This document shows, in pieces, positions 20,499 to 30,274 of a stretch of DNA of 52,328 nt. A model generated the notes under the pieces. The model saw only the letters and a program-made list of their open reading frames with translations. It did not search any database and was not told the DNA's origin. Location: NCBI GenBank assembly GCA_963768415.1, contig CAVYHX010000035.1, positions 1 through 52,328 of the forward strand, in the 5' to 3' direction. The translations under genes were made by a program, and so were the position numbers. The DNA is from CAVYHX01 sp963768415 (GTDB lineage Bacteria; Pseudomonadota; Gammaproteobacteria; UBA9214). Position 1 is the first letter of the stretch. Each line of letters opens with the position of its first letter.

Positions 20499-21260
20499 AT
20501 GAGAAAAATTATTCTGCTGACTGGCATGGCACTCGCATTCGCCTGCGGTGCACAACTGGCGACCGCAGGCCTGTCGGATTTTCTCGGCGTCTTCAAGGAC
20601 AAGGCGGGCAGTGTCCTGAAGCCGGAATCGACTGCCACGGACATGCTCAGCAATGACGAAATGGTGAGCGGGCTGAAGGAGGCGCTGCAAAAGGGTACCC
20701 AATTCGCGGTCGATAACCTGGGCCAGGAAGGCGGGTTTCTGAATAATGCAAAAGTCAGGATCCCGATGCCGGACAGCCTGTCGTGGGTGGAAAAGACGCT
20801 GCGTACCCTGCGCCAGGACAAGCTTGCCGACGAGTTTGTCACCTCCCTGAATCACGCAGCGGAGCAGGCCGTACCCGAGGCTGCCGCCATTTTCGGTGAT
20901 GCCATCAGCGCAATGTCGCTGGATGATGCGCGTGCCATCCTTTCCGGTCCCGATGATGCGGCGACGCAGTACTTCCGCACGCACACGGAAGCGGCCCTGA
21001 CGGAGAAGATGCGTCCGATTGTCACCGAGGCGACCGCGAAGGCCGGGGTCACTGCATCCTATAAAAGCATGATGTCCCGCGCCGGCTCCCTGACCAGCCT
21101 GCTTTCCAGTGACACGACCGATCTGGATGGTTATGTCACCGGCAAGACACTGGATGGCCTGTTTCTGATGGTCGCCGAAGAGGAGCGGCGCATCCGCGAA
21201 AATCCACTCGCACGCTCTACCGATTTGCTCAAAAAAGTGTTCGGCAGTGTCACGCGTTGA
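20499..21260 (+). CDS. DUF4197 domain exported protein
   Basis: Intact 253-residue protein. The start at 20499 begins MRKIILLTGMALAFACGAQLATAG, a signal peptide. The mature part matches DUF4197: LSDFLGVFKDKAG, MVSGLKEALQKGTQFAVDNLGQ, then KVRIPMPDSL. The helical C-terminal half (TLRTLRQDKLADEF, AMSLDDARAILSG, ATQYFR, and the end VAEEERRIRENPLARSTDLLKKVFG) is also diagnostic. The function of DUF4197 proteins is not known. It is periplasmic or envelope-attached and mostly alpha-helical. It precedes mrcB by 80 bases on the same strand. Confidence 0.9.
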   Translation: MRKIILLTGMALAFACGAQLATAGLSDFLGVFKDKAGSVLKPESTATDMLSNDEMVSGLKEALQKGTQFAVDNLGQEGGFLNNAKVRIPMPDSLSWVEKTLRTLRQDKLADEFVTSLNHAAEQAVPEAAAIFGDAISAMSLDDARAILSGPDDAATQYFRTHTEAALTEKMRPIVTEATAKAGVTASYKSMMSRAGSLTSLLSSDTTDLDGYVTGKTLDGLFLMVAEEERRIRENPLARSTDLLKKVFGSVTR

Positions 21261-21340
21261 GCAACGGGAATACTTCGAATACCGGCTCGCTCGTGCCACA
21301 CCGGCCTGGCGTTTACTCAACCGACGGGTACCCCTGATTC

Positions 21341-23654
21341 ATGCCAAAACGCCGCACGCGCAGGCGGAAAAAGTCCCGTCGTAAAACACTGTTCCGCCGC
21401 TCCGTCTGGATCCCGCTATTTACGCTACTGGCCCTGGTAATTACCGGTTATGTTGTCTATCTCGATTACCAGGTGCGCCACCAGTTTACCGGCAAGCGCT
21501 GGTCACTGCCGGCGCGTGTCTATGCGCGTCCGCTGGAGTTGTATGCCGGTCAGCAGTTGACGGCTGACCAGTTTGTCTACCGAGTTGACAGCACTGGGTT
21601 ACCGTTCGGTGCGCTCGCCCCGCCAACAGGGTGAATTCTCCAGAAATCGAAACGTTTTCCATCTGATCACGCGCCCCTTCATCTTCTGGGACGGGACAGA
21701 AGACAAGCATAATGTACGGGTGACATTCTCGGGCAACGGTATTACCCGCCTGGCCGACGGCGTCAGTGGCAAGACCGCCAGTATCGTGCGCCTCGATCCG
21801 GTGCTGGTGGGAAGTTTTTATCCGTCCCACAACGAAGACCGGGTGTTGCTGAAGCTGGAGGAGGTGCCCCCGGCACTCATCAATACCCTGATCGCAATCG
21901 AGGACCGCGGTTTCTATCAGCATCACGGGATCGCGCCACTCGCCATACTGCGCGCCCTGTGGGCGAATGTGCGTGCCCGCGGCGTGGTCCAGGGTGGCAG
22001 TACCCTTACCCAGCAGCTGGTCAAGAATTTCTTCCTGACCAGTGAACGTTCACTGGCGCGTAAAATCAACGAGGCCATCATGGCCCTGCTGCTGGAGTGG
22101 CATTACGACAAGGATGAAATCCTGGAGGCCTACCTGAACGAGGTTTACCTTGGACAGGACGGCAGCCGGGCCATCCATGGTTTCGGCCTTGCCAGCTATT
22201 TTTATTTCGAGCGGCCGCTGGTCGAGCTTGACGTCGAGCAGTATGCCCTGCTGGTGGGACTCGTCAAGGGGCCGTCCTACTACAATCCGTACCGGCATGC
22301 CGAGCGCGCCCGTGCGCGCCGCAACCTGGTGCTGGATGTCATGACGGGTCTGGAGATGCTCGAACCACAAGCGGCGGCCCGCGCACGGGCTGCGCAGCTG
22401 GGTATCGGTCACCAGGAAAGAAAGGCGATCAATCCCTTTCCCGCATTCCTGAACCTGGTGCGCAGGCAGCTGGCACGCGATTACCGGGAAGAAGACATCA
22501 CCTCGGAAGGCCTGATCATCTATACCACCCTTGATCCCCGAATACAGTGGCAGCTGGAGGCGGTGCTGGATGCGCGGCTGAAAAAACTGGAAAGCAGCCA
22601 CGGAATGGCGCCCGGGACACTGGAAGGCGCGGCGGTCATCACCTCGGTGCCGGGGGGGGAGGTGCTGGCACTGGCCGGCGGCCGGAATCCGCACTTTGCC
22701 GGATTCAACCGGGCCCTGGATGCGCGCCGCCATGTCGGCTCGCTGCTGAAACCGGCCGTCTATCTCACGGCGCTGGAGCAGCCGGACCGTTATACCCTGG
22801 CGACACTGCTGGATGACAGTGCGCTGACCTTCACGGCGCGCAATGGCGATACCTGGACACCCGCGAACTATGACAAGGTCAGCCATGGCGAGGTGCCGCT
22901 GTACCAGGCCCTGGCTCAGTCATACAACATCGCCACCGCGCGCCTGGGTCTCGCGCTGGGTATCAAGCGGGTGGTCTCGACACTGCACCGCCTGGGGATA
23001 GAGCAGCAACTGAATCCGTATCCGTCCCTGGTGCTCGGGGCTGTGGACCTGTCGCCGCTGGAGGTGACCGGGATGTACCAGACCTTTGCCAGCGGTGGTT
23101 TTCGCACACCGTACCGCGCTATCAATGCGGTTTTATCCGTGGAAAAGTCGCCCCTGAACCGTTACCCGCTCAAGCTGGAGTCGGCCGTTGACCCGGTGTC
23201 GAATTACTTGCTGACGACCGCGCTGCGCCATGCGGTGCGCGCGGGGACCGGGCGCGCGATCTACGCGGTCTTGCCGCCCGGCGAGGATGTCGCCGGCAAG
23301 ACCGGTACCACGGATGATTTGCGGGACAGCTGGTTCGCCGGATTTACCGGTGACCGGCTCGGTGTCGTCTGGGTCGGTCGTGATGACAACAAGCCCACCG
23401 GACTGACCGGCGGGACCGGTGCCCTGCGGGTGTGGCGCGACCTGTTCGCGCAGTTTCAAAACCCGGAATGGGTGCAGCCGGCACTCGAGGGCATCGACTA
23501 TCAGTGGATCGATCCGCACACCGGCCTGCTGACGGATGCGGCCTGTCCGGATGCCGTACAATTACCCTTTCGCGCCGGTACGGCCCCGACTGACATTAGC
23601 CAGTGCGGATCCCGACCCGGCGCGGTTGACTGGTTCAAGGAGTTATTTCAGTGA
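21341..23654 (+). CDS. mrcB: Penicillin-binding protein 1B, bifunctional murein polymerase (frame broken once)
   Basis: Class A penicillin-binding protein, about 770 residues, which polymerises and cross-links peptidoglycan at the inner membrane. A basic cytoplasmic tail (KRRTRRRKKSRRK) is followed by one transmembrane helix (LFTLLALVITGYVVYL). One extra base near 21581 divides FVY from ELTALGYRSV, the UB2H-like region. The transglycosylase domain has the catalytic AIEDRGFYQHHGI and VQGGSTLTQQLVKN. The transpeptidase has the serine motif SLLKP, the SYN triad in QSYNIA and KTGTT. The end, PHTGLLTDAACPDAVQLPF, fits MrcB. The stop overlaps the GTG start of the next gene. Confidence 0.95.
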
Positions 23655-24181
23655 CACTGTCTGTACTGCAGCGTTTAGGCATCATCCCGGTCGCGGCACT
23701 GGTTATCCAGGCGTGCAGCAGCGTGCCTGCAACCCGGGTGCCGCCCCCGGTCGTGGACCAGGGTATCCCGGCGCCTGCCGATCAGCGCGTACCGGTGCCG
23801 ACCCGCTCCATGCCGGCCCCGGTTCCCGGGCGGACGCCACCCGCACGTCCGCAGCCTGCCGCTGTGGTGGCGCTGCTGGACCATGCCGAGCAACAGGCGA
23901 ATGCCGGTGACCTGGGATCTGCGGCGGCGTCCCTGGAACGGGCGCTGCGTATTGATCCGCGCAATCCGGTGCTCTGGCACCATCTGGCCACGGTGCGGCT
24001 TGCCCAGGGTCAGGCGGCTCAGGCCGAGCAACTCGCCGTCAAATCCAACAGCCTGGCCTCCGGTAATGTCACCCAGCAGGCACTCAACTGGCAACTGATC
24101 GCCCGGGCGCGACAGGAGCAGGGTGATGCCAGTGGTGCCGCACGGGCTGATCACCGTGCCCGCGAGCTGGAAGCACGCTAA
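23651..24181 (+). CDS. TPR lipoprotein
   Basis: Lipoprotein of 176 residues, translationally coupled to mrcB by a GTGA overlap. The signal ends in a lipobox, VIQACSS, after about 22 residues. A proline-rich linker follows (VPPPVVDQGIPAP, APVPGRTPPARPQP), and then about two TPR units: AEQQANAGDLGSAAASLERAL and LWHHLATVRLAQGQAAQAEQLA. The position directly after mrcB suggests a partner of peptidoglycan synthesis, comparable in location to LpoB-type activators, but the sequence is TPR-type and no LpoB similarity is claimed. Envelope location is well supported by the lipobox. Confidence 0.85.
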   Translation: MTLSVLQRLGIIPVAALVIQACSSVPATRVPPPVVDQGIPAPADQRVPVPTRSMPAPVPGRTPPARPQPAAVVALLDHAEQQANAGDLGSAAASLERALRIDPRNPVLWHHLATVRLAQGQAAQAEQLAVKSNSLASGNVTQQALNWQLIARARQEQGDASGAARADHRARELEAR

Positions 24182-24204
24182 CTGCATGTGCCTCTCTGCA
24201 GGGC

Positions 24205-26161
24205 ATGATTACCCGGATCAACCCGATGCGTGAACTGCTGGGAGAAAACGGGCCGCTGGCCGCCGGTGTACAGGGCTTCGCGGCACGCGAGGAACAGCAG
24301 CTCATGGCCGAGGCCACCGCGGCGGCTATTGCCGCACAGGACCACTTGATCGTCGAGGCGGGCACCGGTACCGGCAAGACCTTCGCCTATCTCATGCCCG
24401 CCCTGTGTTCCGGGAAAAAAATCATCATCTCAACCGGGACGCGCCACCTGCAGGACCAGTTGTTCAGCAAGGACCTGCCCGTGGTGCGCGCGGCACTCAA
24501 GTTGCCGCTGCAGATTGCCCTGCTCAAGGGGAGAACGAATTACCTCTGCCGGCACCGGCTGGAGACCGCAGCGGGCGAGGGCCGGTTTACAGCGCGCCGG
24601 AATCTGCATGAGCTGGAGGAAATACGTGCCTGGTCGGGGCGCACCCTGAGCGGTGATATTGCCGAGCTGGGCGCGGTGCCGGAGGACTCGGCAGTCTGGC
24701 CGCGGGTCACATCCACGCTTGAAAACTGCCTCGGCCAGGAGTGCGAGCACTTCCAGGAATGCTTCGTGATCAAGGCGCGCCGCGCCGCCATGGAGAGCGA
24801 TGTGGTGGTCATCAATCACCACTTGCTGTTTGCCGACATGGTGCTGAAGGAAGAGGGCTTTGGCGAACTGTTGCCGGGCGCAGATGCATTTATTATCGAC
24901 GAAGCCCATCAATTGCCCGCCGTGGCGTCGGTTTTTTTCGGTGCCTCACTCAGCAGTCACCAGCTGCGCGAACTGGCGCGCGATGTCCGGATTGAACAAT
25001 TGCGCGAGGCGGGGGACATGCAGGATCTGCCCGAAGCCGCACAACAGCTCGATGGCATGGTCGACAAACTGCGCCTGCTGCTGGGCAAGCAAGTGCGGCG
25101 CGCATCATGGTCCGAAGTCGCCGGTGATGCCGACATTCAGGCCTTGTTACAGGCGCTGGATGGTTCCCTGCAGCAACTCACCGGCTGGCTTGACCAGGTG
25201 GCCGGCAGGGGCAAGGGACTGGACAGTTGCCGGCAGCGTGCCCTGGTGCTGCGTGAACGGCTTGCCCTGCTGCGGGAAAACGACTCGAGTGAATACATCC
25301 ACTGGTTCGAGACCCAGCGCCACTCATTCCGTCTCAACCTGACACCGCTGAACGTGGCACCCGTATTCAGGGGCTGTCTCGACGCCCTGTCCAGCGCCTG
25401 GATCTTTACCTCCGCGACCCTGGCTGTCGGTAACGAGCTTCCAGCACTTTTCCCGGCAACTTGGACTCGAGGATGCGCGTACGCTGCAGCTGGACAGTCC
25501 CTTCGATTACCAGCGCAATGCCTTGCTGTATCTGCCCCGGGATATGCCGGAACCGAATGCAGCGCACTACAGTGATGCCGTGGTTGCCTGCGCACGCGCG
25601 GTACTGGCGGCGAGTCGCGGCCGTGCCTTTATGCTGTTCACCAGTCATGCGGCCTTGCGCGCGGCCGCCGCGCAACTGGATGGGTCGCTGGATTATCCGC
25701 TACTGGTGCAGGGCCGGGCGCCACGCCAGGAATTGCTCGAGCGCTTTCGCAGGCTGGGCAACGCGGTCCTGCTCGGGACCAGCAGTTTCTGGGAGGGCGT
25801 TGACGTCCGGGGCGAGGCGCTGTCCTGTGTGATCATCGACAAACTGCCCTTCGGATCACCGGGAGATCCGGTACTGCAGGCGCGCATCGATGCCCTGCGG
25901 GAGCAGGGGGGGAACCCGTTTATCGACTACCAGCTGCCCACCGCCGTGATCAGTCTCAAGCAGGGGATCGGGCGCCTGATCCGGGACAGCAACGACCGCG
26001 GCGTACTGGTGCTGTGCGATCCGCGGTTGCGCAGCCGTTCCTATGGCCGGGTATTCATCAACAGTCTGCCCGCCATGCCGGCTACCCGGGATATCGATGC
26101 CGTGCAGGAATTCTTTGCGCGTGTGCCTTCGGTCTCTGGCGGGACTGCAGTACAGTACTGA
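24205..26161 (+). CDS. yoaA: YoaA/DinG-type ATP-dependent DNA helicase (frame broken once)
   Basis: XPD/DinG-family superfamily 2 helicase, about 651 residues. Motif I is VEAGTGTGKTFAYL, and motif II is FIIDEAHQLP. The four iron-sulfur cysteines fall in NYLCRHR, ENCLGQECEHFQECF, in the spacing of the family. A frame break near 25432 separates IFTSATLAVG from SFQHFSRQLGLEDARTLQL. The C-terminal domain continues with LLGTSSFWEGVDVRGEAL and LKQGIGRLIRDSNDRGVL. Length and the lack of an exonuclease domain favour YoaA over DinG. It works in DNA repair or replication restart. Upstream is the TPR lipoprotein; tsaB follows 15 bases downstream, as in many gammaproteobacteria. Confidence 0.92.
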
Positions 26162-26176
26162 ATACGGGCAGCGCTC

Positions 26177-26854
26177 ATGTCGTTGAAAATACTTGCCCTG
26201 GAAACCTCCACTACCGCCTGTTCCGCCGCGCTCAGCATTGATGGCGAGGTGCTGGAGCGCTACGTCATTGCCCCGCGCGAGCACGCAATACTGATACTGC
26301 CGATGATCGAATCGCTGCTGGTCGAGGCGGATTTGAGCGTCACGCAGCTCGATGCCGTCGCCTTCGGGCGCGGGCCAGGCTCGTTCACCGGTGTACGTAT
26401 CGGGGCAGGTGTGGTGCAGGGCATCGCCTTCGCCGCCGACCTGCCGGTCGTGCCGGTGTCGACACTGGCTGCGCTTGCACTGGGCGCCATGGGCGAGACC
26501 GGTGAAGGGCGGGTGATGACGGCACTGGATGCGCGCCGGTCCGAGGTGTACTGGGGCTGTTATCTACAGGACATGCAGGGTATGCCGGCATTGCAGGGTG
26601 AGGAGTGCGTCTGCCGGCCCGCCGCCGTGCCATTGCCGGAGGCTGGTGGCTGGATCGGAGCCGGCAGCGGCTGGGATGCCTACGGCACTATCATGATGCC
26701 GGTGGCCGGCAGGCAAATACTGCGCATGTTGCCGGATATCGAACCGCGCGCCGCCGATGTGGCGCGGCTGGGCGTTGACGGCTTCGGGAAAGGGCTTATA
26801 GTCAGTGCGGATGCGGCCGTACCGGTTTATATTCGGGACACGGTTGTGGGTTGA
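26177..26854 (+). CDS. tsaB: tRNA threonylcarbamoyladenosine biosynthesis protein TsaB
   Basis: TsaB (YeaZ), 225 residues, the scaffold partner of TsaD in the t6A37 modification of tRNAs that read ANN codons. It starts with ILALETSTTACSAAL, the ASKHA phosphate motif, followed by GRGPGSFTGVRIGAGVVQGIAFA, the characteristic glycine-rich loop. The length agrees with the family (about 230). It has no indel. It lies immediately after the yoaA-type helicase, a common arrangement, and is followed by an inverted repeat that separates it from an unrelated gene. Confidence 0.96.
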   Translation: MSLKILALETSTTACSAALSIDGEVLERYVIAPREHAILILPMIESLLVEADLSVTQLDAVAFGRGPGSFTGVRIGAGVVQGIAFAADLPVVPVSTLAALALGAMGETGEGRVMTALDARRSEVYWGCYLQDMQGMPALQGEECVCRPAAVPLPEAGGWIGAGSGWDAYGTIMMPVAGRQILRMLPDIEPRAADVARLGVDGFGKGLIVSADAAVPVYIRDTVVG

Positions 26855-26891
26855 GGTCCGGCAAAACACTGAGGAACCTCTGCTGTGGCGT

Positions 26892-26925
26892 CATTCCGGC
26901 CGAAGCGCAGTGGAGTGCCGGAATG
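26892..26925. repeat. REP-like palindrome
   Basis: Perfect inverted repeat CATTCCGG/CCGGAATG with an 18-base GC-rich interior. This is the arm sequence of the widespread dispersed palindromic elements of proteobacterial intergenic regions that read TCATTCCGG...CCGGAAT. It lies 38 bases after tsaB. It could act as a weak transcript end or be a non-autonomous mobile palindrome. Only one copy is in the window. Confidence 0.6.
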
Positions 26926-26986
26926 GCGGGTTAATGATTAATCAAAGCGTCCCTAACTAGCGGATATGACCTCCGGAGGTGGCATG

Positions 26987-27562
26987 ATGGTCAGGATTGG
27001 CGGTTTTGTTGGCATGATTTTGCTGTGGGGCACGGCAGCGGCCGGGTTGCCGGGGGTGTTGCACTGGCAGGTGGAGCGAGACCTGGAAACCGTCTACGAA
27101 AGTGTCTATAACGCATTGGAAGAAAACAAGTACTTTATTATTTTCGAGGCAAACATCAGCGCCAACCTGGCGCGCTTTTCCGAACAGTGGGGTGAGTCTT
27201 ACAATCGCAGCCAACTGCAGGGAATCCGCGCCATGGTGATTTGCAATCCCTGGTATACGAACGAGGTCAGTAACCAGGATCCGGACATGCTGGTGCTGTG
27301 TCCGCTGCAATTGACCGTGTATCAAAAGGACGGCATCACCCATGTCGGGTTTGCCCGGCCGACGCATGTCGGGGCGGGTAGTGATGCGATGCCGTTGTTG
27401 AAGGAGATCGAGTCCGTGCTCAGCAGCGCGGTCGAGCAGGCCATTGCCAGGCTGAACAACGATTCAAAGGCGCTGCCACCACAGGGAAATAAACGGTATG
27501 TAGGTAATCAGGGCCAGCCAGATGAGCATCAGCATCAGGAAGGGGAGAGCCGCCCGGAATAA
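26987..27562 (+). CDS. DUF302 domain exported protein
   Basis: Secreted protein of about 191 residues. A ribosome binding site GGAGGT at 26975-26980 selects the ATG at 26987 (six bases away) over the ATG at 26984. The N-terminus MVRIGGFVGMILLWGTAAAG is a signal peptide. The DUF302 core is visible: VYNALEENKYFIIFEANIS, MVICNPWYTNEVS, CPLQLTVYQKDG, and VGFARPTHVG. The last 30 or so residues (KRYVGNQGQPDEHQHQEGE) are polar and overlap the 3' end of the convergent dctM gene by 99 bases, which is unusual. A frameshift near 27460 may have removed the true stop. The molecular role of DUF302 is not established. Confidence 0.8.
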   Translation: MVRIGGFVGMILLWGTAAAGLPGVLHWQVERDLETVYESVYNALEENKYFIIFEANISANLARFSEQWGESYNRSQLQGIRAMVICNPWYTNEVSNQDPDMLVLCPLQLTVYQKDGITHVGFARPTHVGAGSDAMPLLKEIESVLSSAVEQAIARLNNDSKALPPQGNKRYVGNQGQPDEHQHQEGESRPE

Positions 27563-28729
27563 TGACAGGACCGGGCGCCCGAAGCGCTGACTGGCGATAA
27601 ACAGATTTATCCCCACCGGTGGTGTGCTGTAACCGATTTCCAGGTTGGCAAGAAAAATGATTCCCAGATGTATCGGATCGACGCCATAGCGCAGGGCGAC
27701 GGGTAGTAACAGCGGCACGACAACGACTGTCGCCGAGAAGATATCCATCATGCAGCCGACGATCAGCAGAAATACATTCAGCAGGATCAGAAACTGCAAT
27801 TGCGTAGTGATATGGACTTGCATCCATGCCAGGATTTTCATCGGCACCTGGGCATCGATCAGCAAATTGGTCAGACCCATGGCAACGCTGAGGATGATCA
27901 GGATGCTGCCCGTCAGAATCGCAGCGGCCTTCAACAGTCCGGGTAAATGCCTTCTCAGGTGAATTTCCCGATGGATGACCCCCTCCAGCACCAGGACGTA
28001 GACAGCCGTACAGGCAGACGCCTCGGTGATGGTGACAATCCCGCCGAAGATCCCGGCAATCACGCCGACCGGTAACAGGAGATCCCAGAAACTTTCGCGG
28101 GCGGCCTTGCCGGCGGTCGCCAGGGAGAAGTGATGCCGGGGGACGGCGGTTTTCCTGCCGACATACAGGCAGTAGGCACCCAGGATCAGCATCAGCAGGA
28201 TGCCCGGCACAATACCGGCCAGGAACAGCTCATCGATACTGACACTGGCGACAATCCCGTAAAGCAGGATCGCGAGACTGGGTGGAAATAACAGGCCGAG
28301 CGAGCCCGAGGTCGTCAGCAAACCAAGATTAAACCGTTCGTTGTACCCCGAGTGCAGCAGCATGGGGAACATCAGCCCGCCCAGCGCCAGGATGGTGACG
28401 CCGGAAGCGCCCGAGAAGGCCGTGAAGAATGCGCACGATATCAGTGCCACGCCGGCCATGCCGCCGGGCAGCCAGCCGACACAGGCATTGAACAGCTGGA
28501 TCATGCGTTCCGGTGCCCCGCCGGCGGCCAGCACTACACCGGCAAAGGTGAACAGCGGAATTGCGGCCAGATAGGGCGATGCCGCGAGCCGGTTGAGTTC
28601 AACCGCAAGCAGGGCGGGGTCGAGTCCGGCATTGAAGGTTGCCAGCAGGCTGCCGCCGGCCAGCGCCACGAACAACGGGAGTCCCAGCAGGGCAAGCAGG
28701 ACCAGCAGGCCGACCAGCACGAGAGTCAT
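27464..28729 (-). CDS. dctM: TRAP transporter large permease subunit
   Basis: Twelve-helix membrane subunit of a tripartite ATP-independent periplasmic transporter, 421 residues and intact. It forms the sodium-coupled solute channel with the small subunit. Family features are LLALLGLPLFVALAG near the start, LVALPLFTFAG-like AAIPLFTFAGVVLA, GGMAGVALISCAFFTAFSGASGVT, a middle LLFPPSLAILLYG, and GLDPIHLGIIF-like GVDPIHLGIIFLANLEIGYSTPPVGINLF. The start ATG overlaps the dctQ stop (28726-28729). The substrate is likely a carboxylate but cannot be predicted from this sequence. Confidence 0.94.
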   Translation of the reverse strand: MTLVLVGLLVLLALLGLPLFVALAGGSLLATFNAGLDPALLAVELNRLAASPYLAAIPLFTFAGVVLAAGGAPERMIQLFNACVGWLPGGMAGVALISCAFFTAFSGASGVTILALGGLMFPMLLHSGYNERFNLGLLTTSGSLGLLFPPSLAILLYGIVASVSIDELFLAGIVPGILLMLILGAYCLYVGRKTAVPRHHFSLATAGKAARESFWDLLLPVGVIAGIFGGIVTITEASACTAVYVLVLEGVIHREIHLRRHLPGLLKAAAILTGSILIILSVAMGLTNLLIDAQVPMKILAWMQVHITTQLQFLILLNVFLLIVGCMMDIFSATVVVVPLLLPVALRYGVDPIHLGIIFLANLEIGYSTPPVGINLFIASQRFGRPVLSLFRAALPFLMLMLIWLALITYIPFISLWWQRL

Positions 28730-29224
28730 GGGCCCGGTGCGCCGCCCGCTTGCCTGAAGAGTGTACCCAGCAGAAAATGCAGTGTCAGTAACCCGAAGCC
28801 GAACGGTGTGATCAGGGCCAGCACGGATGACCAGCGTTCATGTTGCGCGACATACTGCCAGTCGTCATACCAGAAGCGCATGGCGGCCCAGGTCAGGAGT
28901 CCGCACAGGATGGTGGAAATCAGGAACAGGAGCGGGTTTGATCCGCTGACACCGCTCGGCGGGCATGCAGGCGGCAATAGCATCTACGCGGATATGTTTG
29001 TGATACTCCACCGCCAGCGCGGCACCGAAGAATGTCACGTACAGGACCATGTAGCGGGACAGTATATCTGCGGCCGGTATACCTGAATTGAATATATTAC
29101 GCGCCACGACCTGGCCGAATACCAGGGCGAGCAGGAGCAGTAATGAAGCCCCGGCCATGAAGGTTTCCATGCGGATCAACGCATGGCGAAAGTTGGTAAC
29201 GGACTCGGGTTCAGTCGGCAGCAT
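28726..29224 (-). CDS. dctQ: TRAP transporter small permease subunit (frame broken once)
   Basis: Four-helix small membrane subunit, about 165 residues. The first part reads MLPTEPESVTNFRHALIRMETFMAG, then LLLLLALVFGQVVARNIFN and AADILSRYMVLYVTFFGAALAVEYHKHIRVDA, the typical DctQ helix 1-3 with conserved RN and HI segments. One extra A near 28940 hides the link from RCQRI to NPLLFLISTILCGLL. The C-terminal part LITPFGFGLLTLHFLLGTL is a fourth helix. The start chosen at 29224 overlaps the end of dctP by 14 bases; an upstream start at 29233 is possible. Confidence 0.85.
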
Positions 29225-30274
29225 CGACTGCATTATTTGCTATTTCACTGCGGAACTCCTGCAGCCACCGGTTCACCTGGTCAATGACCGGCGCCGGAAT
29301 ATAGTTGTTGCTTCATCAGGCTTTCGCCCGCCTTCCTGCTGATTTCGGCCACCTGTTCCTTGTCCAGTTCTGTTTCATCGAGGACAAACTGTATGCCTCT
29401 TTCCTGCAGTACCTCCAGGCTTTTGGCATTGTCTCTGCGCCCGGCCTTGACCAGTTTCTTGCCGGTTGCCAGACCGGTGCGTTTCAGCAGCTTTTGCAGA
29501 TCCTGCGGCAGGTCCTGGTAAAAGCGGCGTGACACCACCAGTGAGCCGATGCCATTGGCCATCGGAACCTTGGTCATGTAACTCGTCTTGGTGAACCATT
29601 GCAGGGCGATGGCCCCGAGGGGCGGGCAGAAGACGGTGTCGATGAGTCCGGTGGACAGGCTGGTATAGACATCGATGATCGACAGGGGTACCGGCGAGAT
29701 ACCGCTGGCATCGAAGAATGCCTTGCCGATCGGGTCTCCCTGCCAGTGCCATATGCGGCGTTTCTTCAGGTCGTCCAGCGAGTGAATCGGTTCCTTGGAG
29801 AAGAAATGGATGAAGCCGACTTCCATCCAGCCCAGTAACTCAAAGCCGTTGTCACGGTATCCCTGCGCAATCTGTGGCATGAATTGTTTGCGCACATAAT
29901 CGATTTCTTCAATGTCGTTGAACAGGAACGGCAGTTCGAGTACGCGTGCCGGTGAATAGAAATGACCGATACCGTAACCGGTAAAGGCACCGCCATGCAG
30001 CTGGTTGAAGCGGATCTTCTTGAGGACGTCGGGTTCGTCACCCTGCACACCGCCGGGATACAGTCTTGAAGCGCAGCTGTCCGGCGCTCTCTTCCTCGAC
30101 CTGGTCGGCCCATTCCTGCAGCAGGTTCATCCAGGTTGTGCCGGCCGGGGCGAGGGTGGCGAACTTCAGCTCATAGACTTTTTGCGCATGCGCGCTACCG
30201 GCGGCCAGGGAAAATATGGCGGCCATGAGCAGAATGGCCGCCAGGTGCAGGCTGAATGTGCGGGTGTGGATCAA
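29211..30274 (-). CDS. dctP: TRAP transporter solute-binding protein (frame broken twice)
   Basis: Periplasmic solute receptor of the DctP/TAXI-unrelated TRAP type, about 354 residues. The signal peptide MIHTRTFSLHLAAILLMAAIF ends before AQKVYELKFATLAPAGTTW. Breaks near 30066 (LRFK to LYPGGVQGDEPDV) and 29305 (LMKQ to NYIPAPVIDQVNRWLQEFR) are each solved by removing one base. Central motifs are GIGHFYSPARVLELPFLF, FELLGWMEVGFIHFFS and DVYTSLSTGLIDTVF, the ligand-binding helix region. The conserved arginine that binds the carboxylate in DctP proteins is not clearly identified here. It is first in the dctP-Q-M order after a TatT-type gene. Confidence 0.88.

Noticed and set aside
20445..21320. 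A 291-codon open frame antisense to the DUF4197 gene
   Set aside because: It overlaps an intact gene with signal peptide and conserved domain, and its translation has no recognisable pattern.
22050..22886. A 278-codon open frame antisense to mrcB
   Set aside because: It is a shadow of the transpeptidase gene, with no domain features.
25523..26161. A separate small helicase gene
   Set aside because: Its sequence is the missing C-terminal domain of the yoaA-type helicase; the split is a frame break near 25432.
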